This document shows, one piece after another, positions 40,898 through 44,323 of a DNA stretch of 44,323 nt. The stretch spans positions 1 to 44,323 of the forward strand of contig JAFANA010000118.1 in assembly GCA_019232905.1 (NCBI GenBank), written 5' to 3'. The notes beneath the pieces are model-generated. The model saw nothing but the letters and a program-made list of their open reading frames with translations, did not search any database and had not been told where the DNA came from. The position numbers and the translations under genes were made by a program. Within the stretch, counting starts at the first letter, position 1. Each line of letters opens with the position of its first letter. This DNA is from Vulcanimicrobiota bacterium. GTDB lineage: Bacteria > Vulcanimicrobiota > Vulcanimicrobiia > Vulcanimicrobiales > Vulcanimicrobiaceae.

Positions 40898-41216
40898 AGT
40901 CGTTGTCGCCGTCGGAGATGCGCCGTCCGGTTGCTTCGACGACTTTGCCCAGCATCGTGACGGCTTCTGCGCGCGTCGCATTGCTGAACATATAGCGAAG
41001 CCGTTCGTCCGCGTCTTCAACGATCAATACTGCTCGACGTCCCGAACGAACCGCGGCCACGAGCGACGAAAGGTAAGCTTCGTCCTCGGGCGCGAGCATC
41101 GACTGATCAACCGTGTCGACCGGGGCTTCCAGCAAACGCCGCAACACGGCATCGATGTCGCGAGGTACTTCCACAACTTCCTCCATGGTGAATCGCCACC
41201 GTGCAAAACCGTGCAC
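40896..41216 (-). CDS. Small hypothetical protein
   Basis: The protein has 106 aa and no signal peptide or membrane segment. GTG at 41216 is chosen because GAGGGA lies 6 nt upstream; an ATG at 41186 would remove ten residues and lacks a site. The sequence shows mixed helix and strand: VPRDIDAVLRRLLEAP, EDEAYLSSLVAAVRSGRRAVLIVEDAD and a closing AVTMLGKVVEATGRRISDGDND. I do not recognise the family. It lies 20 nt downstream of the Nudix gene on the same strand and may be in its operon. Confidence 0.6.
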   Translation of the reverse strand: MHGFARWRFTMEEVVEVPRDIDAVLRRLLEAPVDTVDQSMLAPEDEAYLSSLVAAVRSGRRAVLIVEDADERLRYMFSNATRAEAVTMLGKVVEATGRRISDGDND

Positions 41217-41236
41217 CGCAGTCCCTCACCCGTACC

Positions 41237-41797
41237 TCAATTATCGGCACGAGTTCCCACAAGTTCAGCCCTGTTTCCAGCAAACCACTGGAGCGCGATA
41301 ATCGTCTTGGCGTCGGCTATTTGACCTGTTTCCACGAGGCGTTGCGCTCGTTCGAGTGAGTAGGATTCGACCGTAATCCGCTCGTCATCGTCGAGCGACT
41401 GCTCGCCCGCCGAGAGCTCGGTTGCATAGAAAAAATAGATGATTTCGTCGCAAAAGCCCGGCGTCATCGCCACACCACCAAGCGGGCGCAGAGATGCAGC
41501 AATATAGCCTGTTTCTTCGGTTAACTCGCGCGCGGCAGACTGTGCCACATCTTCGCCGGCTTCAGCGCGACCCGCGGGAACTTCCCAGAGTTCGCGGCCG
41601 ATCGCGTGACGATATTGACGAACGAGAACGATCTCGTTTTCTTTGGTTGCCGCAATAATTGCGGCGGAAGCGCCATGTTCGACCACGTCGACGGCGTGCG
41701 TCGCGCCGTCGGAATATCGCACTTCATCGGTGCGCACGCGGAACACGCGGCCGCTGAAGCGCGGCGTGCTGGAAATGACTTGAGGCTTCGAATCCAT
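41237..41797 (-). CDS. Nudix hydrolase, ADP-ribose pyrophosphatase type
   Basis: The protein has 186 aa. The Nudix box spans 76-98 (GRAEAGEDVAQSAARELTEETGY), with all Glu and Arg positions of G-x5-E-x7-R-E-x2-E-E-x-G. An N-terminal beta extension (SGRVFRVRTDEVRYSDG), VRQYRHAIGRELWEVPAG and PGFCDEIIYFFYA mark the ADP-ribose/NudF subfamily. It hydrolyses ADP-ribose to AMP and ribose 5-phosphate. The start is separated by one base from the divergent small membrane protein start, so the two promoters must lie within each other's coding region. Confidence 0.9.
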   Translation of the reverse strand: MDSKPQVISSTPRFSGRVFRVRTDEVRYSDGATHAVDVVEHGASAAIIAATKENEIVLVRQYRHAIGRELWEVPAGRAEAGEDVAQSAARELTEETGYIAASLRPLGGVAMTPGFCDEIIYFFYATELSAGEQSLDDDERITVESYSLERAQRLVETGQIADAKTIIALQWFAGNRAELVGTRADN

Positions 41798-41798
41798 A

Positions 41799-42002
41799 AT
41801 GCGTTCCTTCGTGCAACAACGCTCGTCGCTTCTCGCGGAGTTCGGCTGGCTCGCGTTCTTTTTCGCGATGTTCGTCGTGCTCGTCTACGCGTTCAATTTG
41901 TTCGTCGTTCCCCATCATTTCAACGACAAGATCGCGATCGTACTTTCCGCGCTCATCGCCGGCATCGTCATGATCGCCGTCCGCGCACGATGGCGACGCT
42001 AG
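41799..42002 (+). CDS. Small two-helix membrane protein
   Basis: The protein has 67 aa. Two hydrophobic segments (about 14-37, GWLAFFFAMFVVLVYAFNLFVV; and 44-62, IAIVLSALIAGIVMIAVRA) are joined by a His-rich loop (PHHFNDK), with an Arg-rich end (RARWRR). Its last 13 nt overlap the start of the methyltransferase gene. No family is recognised. Coding is supported by its tight position between the divergent Nudix gene and the methyltransferase gene, and by its membrane-protein composition. Confidence 0.6.
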   Translation: MRSFVQQRSSLLAEFGWLAFFFAMFVVLVYAFNLFVVPHHFNDKIAIVLSALIAGIVMIAVRARWRR

Positions 42003-42760
42003 CCGGCGCGCACGGCGAACGCGTGCGTCTGGCACGCGCGTTGCTCAGCTCGAAGGGAAGAAAAGAACAACAGCGGTTCGCTTTTGAAGGGCCGACGCTT
42101 CTTGCCGAAGCGGCTCGCACGGGCGCGCAGCTTTTCGAAATCTTTGCGACGCGAGACGCCTACGATCGCGAGCCGGCCGTCCGCGAATTGGAAGCGAGCG
42201 GCGTACCCGTCTATATCGTCGACGAGCGCACGGCGGAGAAGCTCTCGGATGTCGACACACCGAGCGGAATTGTCACCGTGGCCCCCGCCCGCTACGCCAG
42301 GCTCGAAGTCGCCTTGTCGTCGCGATTATCGCTCGTGCTTGCCGGGATCAGCGACCCCGGAAACGCCGGTACCCTCCTGCGCTCGGCCGAAGCATTCGGG
42401 GCTCAGGGCGTCGTCTTCGGATCCGCCGGCGTCGAGCCGTATCACCCGAAGGTCGTTCGCGCCGCGATGGGCGCGGTTTTTCGTCTCGCGCTTGTCGTTG
42501 CCGAACCGCAGGCGGTCGAGGCAGCGGCGCGTGACTTGGGCGTCGAGGTGCTGGGTCTTGACGCACGGGGCGAAGATATCCGCGACGTGCGCCGCGCTGA
42601 ACGTACCACGCTTATTGTCGGGCACGAGCGACGCGGGTTGGGCCCGTGGGCGGGCGTCTGTACGCGCCGGGTCGCCATCCCCATGAACGGTCCCACGGAG
42701 TCACTAAACGCCGCGGTCGCAGGTTCCATTGCACTCTATGCGCTTACGCCCGGCGCATGA
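41990..42760 (+). CDS. SpoU/TrmH-family RNA 2'-O-methyltransferase
   Basis: The protein has 256 aa. An N-terminal L30e-like substrate-binding domain (ARALLSSKGRKEQQRFAFEGPTLLAEA) is followed by the SPOUT knot: LVLAGISDPGNAGTLLRSAEAFG, TTLIVGHERRGLG and IPMNGPTESLNAAVAGSIALY. It methylates a ribose 2'-OH in 23S rRNA or tRNA using S-adenosylmethionine. This type of gene commonly precedes pheS in Terrabacteria, as here. The ATG at 41990 overlaps the end of the small membrane protein gene. Confidence 0.92.
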   Translation: MATLAGAHGERVRLARALLSSKGRKEQQRFAFEGPTLLAEAARTGAQLFEIFATRDAYDREPAVRELEASGVPVYIVDERTAEKLSDVDTPSGIVTVAPARYARLEVALSSRLSLVLAGISDPGNAGTLLRSAEAFGAQGVVFGSAGVEPYHPKVVRAAMGAVFRLALVVAEPQAVEAAARDLGVEVLGLDARGEDIRDVRRAERTTLIVGHERRGLGPWAGVCTRRVAIPMNGPTESLNAAVAGSIALYALTPGA

Positions 42761-42870
42761 TTGCCTACCCTCCAAAGCGCATGGGTCGTTCGTCTCATGA
42801 CGCGAAGCCCGAGCCTTGTCAAGTCAGTAATTTTTCGAGAAAAAGTCAAGACTACCGGCGCTAAAAGTCG

Positions 42871-42881
42871 CATGGTAAAAT
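42871..42881 (+). promoter_or_regulatory. Possible extended -10 promoter for the yqzL-like gene
   Basis: TGG followed by TAAAAT (TAAAAT at 42876-42881) fits an extended -10 about 60 nt before the small gene. No good -35 is at the expected distance. The surrounding stretch 42761-42939 holds no gene that I can support; it is notably A/T-richer (AATTTTTCGAGAAAAAG) than its neighbours. Confidence 0.35.
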
Positions 42882-42939
42882 GCCTTCAGTCCAACGGCGC
42901 AGGCCGGAATCCGACGGCTAGAAGGAGACCTCAGCAAGC

Positions 42940-43041
42940 ATGGCAAGCAGCGATCTTTTCTGGAAACTTTTCGCCCAAACGGGCTCGATCAGTGCCTATC
43001 TTGCATACCGCCGCATTCACGCGGCTCCGAGTCCCGGTTGA
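42940..43041 (+). CDS. YqzL-like micro-protein
   Basis: A 33-codon gene starts at ATG 42940, with AAGGAG at 42922-42927. Its core SSDLFWKLFAQTGSISAY matches the YqzL-like family pattern 'FxWxxFxxTGxIxAYLxY', tiny proteins of unknown function best known from Bacillus and other Firmicutes. It lies between the methyltransferase and pheS genes and is followed by its own terminator, so it is transcribed as a separate small unit. Confidence 0.75.
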   Translation: MASSDLFWKLFAQTGSISAYLAYRRIHAAPSPG

Positions 43042-43076
43042 GGCTGTAGTCGGAAGAAGTCAACGTCAAATGAACG

Positions 43077-43110
43077 AAGCGCCCGGTATAATCACCGGGC
43101 GCTTTGCTTT
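43077..43110 (+). terminator. Intrinsic terminator between yqzL-like gene and pheS
   Basis: AAGCGCCCGGT and ACCGGGCGCTT form a perfect 11-bp stem with a 6-nt loop, followed by TGCTTTT. It lies just ahead of pheS, so it could also serve as an attenuator for pheST. Confidence 0.8.
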
Positions 43111-43127
43111 TGTGAGTAGTACTGTCG

Positions 43128-44162
43128 TTGAGTGAATTAGCCGGAAAACTGGAAGATCTGGAACGCCGCTTCGTGGATGCCGCCGCGCAGGCGGTTGACG
43201 AACGCGCCCTCGATGCCGTTCGCGTGGCATACCTGGGCCGCAGCGGCGAGGTCACGACGCTGCGCCGCAGCATCGGACAACTTCCCGCGTCCGAGCGCCC
43301 GGATGCGGGCAAGGTGATCAATGCCGCCGTCGAGCGGATGGAGCAACAGCTCGACCGCGCCGGTTCGCAGATCGAAAATCGCGTTTTTGAAGAAGAACTC
43401 GCGCAAGAGATCGATGTCACGTTCCCGTCGATCGAACCCGCAACCGGAAGCATACATCCCGTGAGGCGCGTATTGCGCGACGCATCCGCATATTTCGAGC
43501 GCCATGGGTTTGCCGTCGTTCTCGGCCCGGAAGTCGAGCCGGACTACTACAATTTCGACGCGCTCAATATTCCGCCGACGCATCCGGCGCGCGAAGGCTT
43601 CGACTCATTCTTTATTACCAACACGCTCTTGTTGCGTCCGCACACGTCGCCGATGCAGATTCGCACGATGCAGCAGCACCAGCCGCCGATTGCGGTCGTC
43701 GCGCCCGGCCGCTGCTATCGCCGCGACGCCGTCGACGCGCGTCATCTCTTCCAGTTCCACCAAGTCGAGGGACTCCTCGTCGCCGAAGGCATTCACTTCG
43801 GTCATTTGAAGGGCATGTTGACCGGCCTCTGCCGCGAGCTCTTCGGATCGAGCCAGACGGTGCGTTTTCGTCCGTCGTATTTTCCGTTTACCGAGCCGAG
43901 TGCCGAAGTCGACACGACCTGTCCCAAGTGCGGCGGTTCGTCAGCTTCATGCAATATGTGCGGCGGGTCGGGCTGGATCGAGCTCGGCGGATCCGGCATG
44001 GTCCATCCCAACGTGCTGCACGAGGTTGGCTACGAGCCCGAACGCTACTCGGGATGGGCCTTCGGTTTCGGCGTCGAGCGTCTCGGTCTGGCGCGTTACG
44101 AAGTGGATGACATTCGCCGCTTCGTCAATAGTGACGCGGACTTTCTCGCACAATTGAGTTGA
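43128..44162 (+). CDS. pheS: Phenylalanyl-tRNA synthetase alpha subunit
   Basis: The protein has 344 aa. It forms the catalytic half of the alpha2beta2 enzyme that charges tRNA-Phe. The N-terminal coiled coil (LAGKLEDLERRF) is followed by the class II core: motif 1 around HPVRRVLRDASAYFERHGF, HTSPMQIRTM, motif 2 GRCYRRDAVDARHLFQFHQVEG, FRPSYFPFTEPSAEV and motif 3 GFGVERLGLARYEVDDIRRF. Two CxxC pairs (TCPKCGG, CNMCGG) form a zinc-ribbon-like insert seen in part of the PheS family. The start is TTG at 43128; no ATG or GTG gives a complete N-terminus, and the upstream terminator leaves only about 17 nt of leader. Confidence 0.96.
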   Translation: MSELAGKLEDLERRFVDAAAQAVDERALDAVRVAYLGRSGEVTTLRRSIGQLPASERPDAGKVINAAVERMEQQLDRAGSQIENRVFEEELAQEIDVTFPSIEPATGSIHPVRRVLRDASAYFERHGFAVVLGPEVEPDYYNFDALNIPPTHPAREGFDSFFITNTLLLRPHTSPMQIRTMQQHQPPIAVVAPGRCYRRDAVDARHLFQFHQVEGLLVAEGIHFGHLKGMLTGLCRELFGSSQTVRFRPSYFPFTEPSAEVDTTCPKCGGSSASCNMCGGSGWIELGGSGMVHPNVLHEVGYEPERYSGWAFGFGVERLGLARYEVDDIRRFVNSDADFLAQLS

Positions 44163-44172
44163 CGGCGGCGTC

Positions 44173-44323
44173 GTGCGAGTTCCGTTAAGCTGGCTGCGCG
44201 AGTTCGTCGCGTTGCCCGACGACACCGAAGCGATCGCGCAGCGTTTGGCGATGCTCGGCTTTCCGGTTGCGTCGATCGAGAAACGGCCGAAAATCGGCGG
44301 CGTAGTCACCGGCAAGATCGCCA
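44173..44323 (+). CDS. pheT: Phenylalanyl-tRNA synthetase beta subunit, N-terminal fragment
   Basis: The first 50 codons are present; the gene continues past the window edge. The start is GTG at 44173, 10 nt after the pheS stop. RVPLSWLREFVALPDD and LAMLGFPVASIEK are the standard PheT N-terminus, leading toward the tRNA-binding (EMAP-like) domain (GGVVTGKIA). Confidence 0.92.
   Translation, partial: MRVPLSWLREFVALPDDTEAIAQRLAMLGFPVASIEKRPKIGGVVTGKIA

Noticed and set aside
1-44323. tRNA, rRNA, insertion sequences, phage genes
   Set aside because: I saw no cloverleaf-like sequence, rRNA segment, transposase, integrase or terminal inverted repeats in the window.

Overview
The window is about 44 kb of bacterial DNA with high GC and almost no non-coding space. 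The organism looks like a diderm member of the Terrabacteria side of the tree, plausibly Eremiobacterota/Vulcanimicrobiota (WPS-2). The reasons are a chaperone-usher system, which needs an outer membrane, a YqzL-like micro-protein otherwise best known from Firmicutes, a full bacterial tricorn protease, and many TTG/GTG starts. This placement is inference; no rRNA or tRNA gene is present to settle it.

Layout. 1-5300: a minus-strand group (DUF4097-like protein, MeaB GTPase, cut-off secreted protein), a serine hydrolase, a GH125 mannosidase and uppS. 5372-9704: tricorn protease, a GNAT enzyme and a small secreted protein. 9797-10230: remains of an NAD-dependent epimerase. 10258-13178: the glyoxylate shunt pair aceA-aceB behind a clear promoter with overlapping inverted repeats. 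13258-18271: a four-gene unit of LytS-type kinase, LytTR regulator, GT39-type membrane glycosyltransferase and bicovalent-type flavin oxidase. 18274-26445 (minus): a chaperone-usher pilus locus with six spore-coat-U (SCPU) subunits, a chopped Asp/Arg-rich seventh subunit, chaperone, usher and a trailing alpha/beta hydrolase. 26648-28151: three adjacent genes of one LuxR-type regulator family, divergent from the pilus locus; the middle one lacks its DNA-binding domain. 28101-33647: Tag glycosylase, a second copy of the alpha/beta hydrolase, ornithine aminotransferase, a class C beta-lactamase and an acyl-CoA synthetase. 34140-35590: infC-rpmI-rplT with a structured attenuator-like leader and an ATA start on infC. 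35616-40897: lipid kinase and PAP2 phosphatase, DUF4142-like protein, ECF sigma/anti-sigma pair, and a serine hydrolase that has lost its catalytic Ser and Lys. 40896-44323: Nudix hydrolase, SpoU-type methyltransferase, yqzL-like gene and pheS-pheT.

The most unusual item is in the pilus locus. Three consecutive SCPU genes are each preceded by an almost invariant structured leader of about 50 nt that ends in a hairpin burying the ribosome binding site. Each leader directly follows a terminator-like hairpin whose stem shows compensatory changes between copies. This looks like a repeated, undescribed RNA regulatory module for setting subunit levels. The neighbouring LuxR-type trio is the natural candidate for its transcriptional control.
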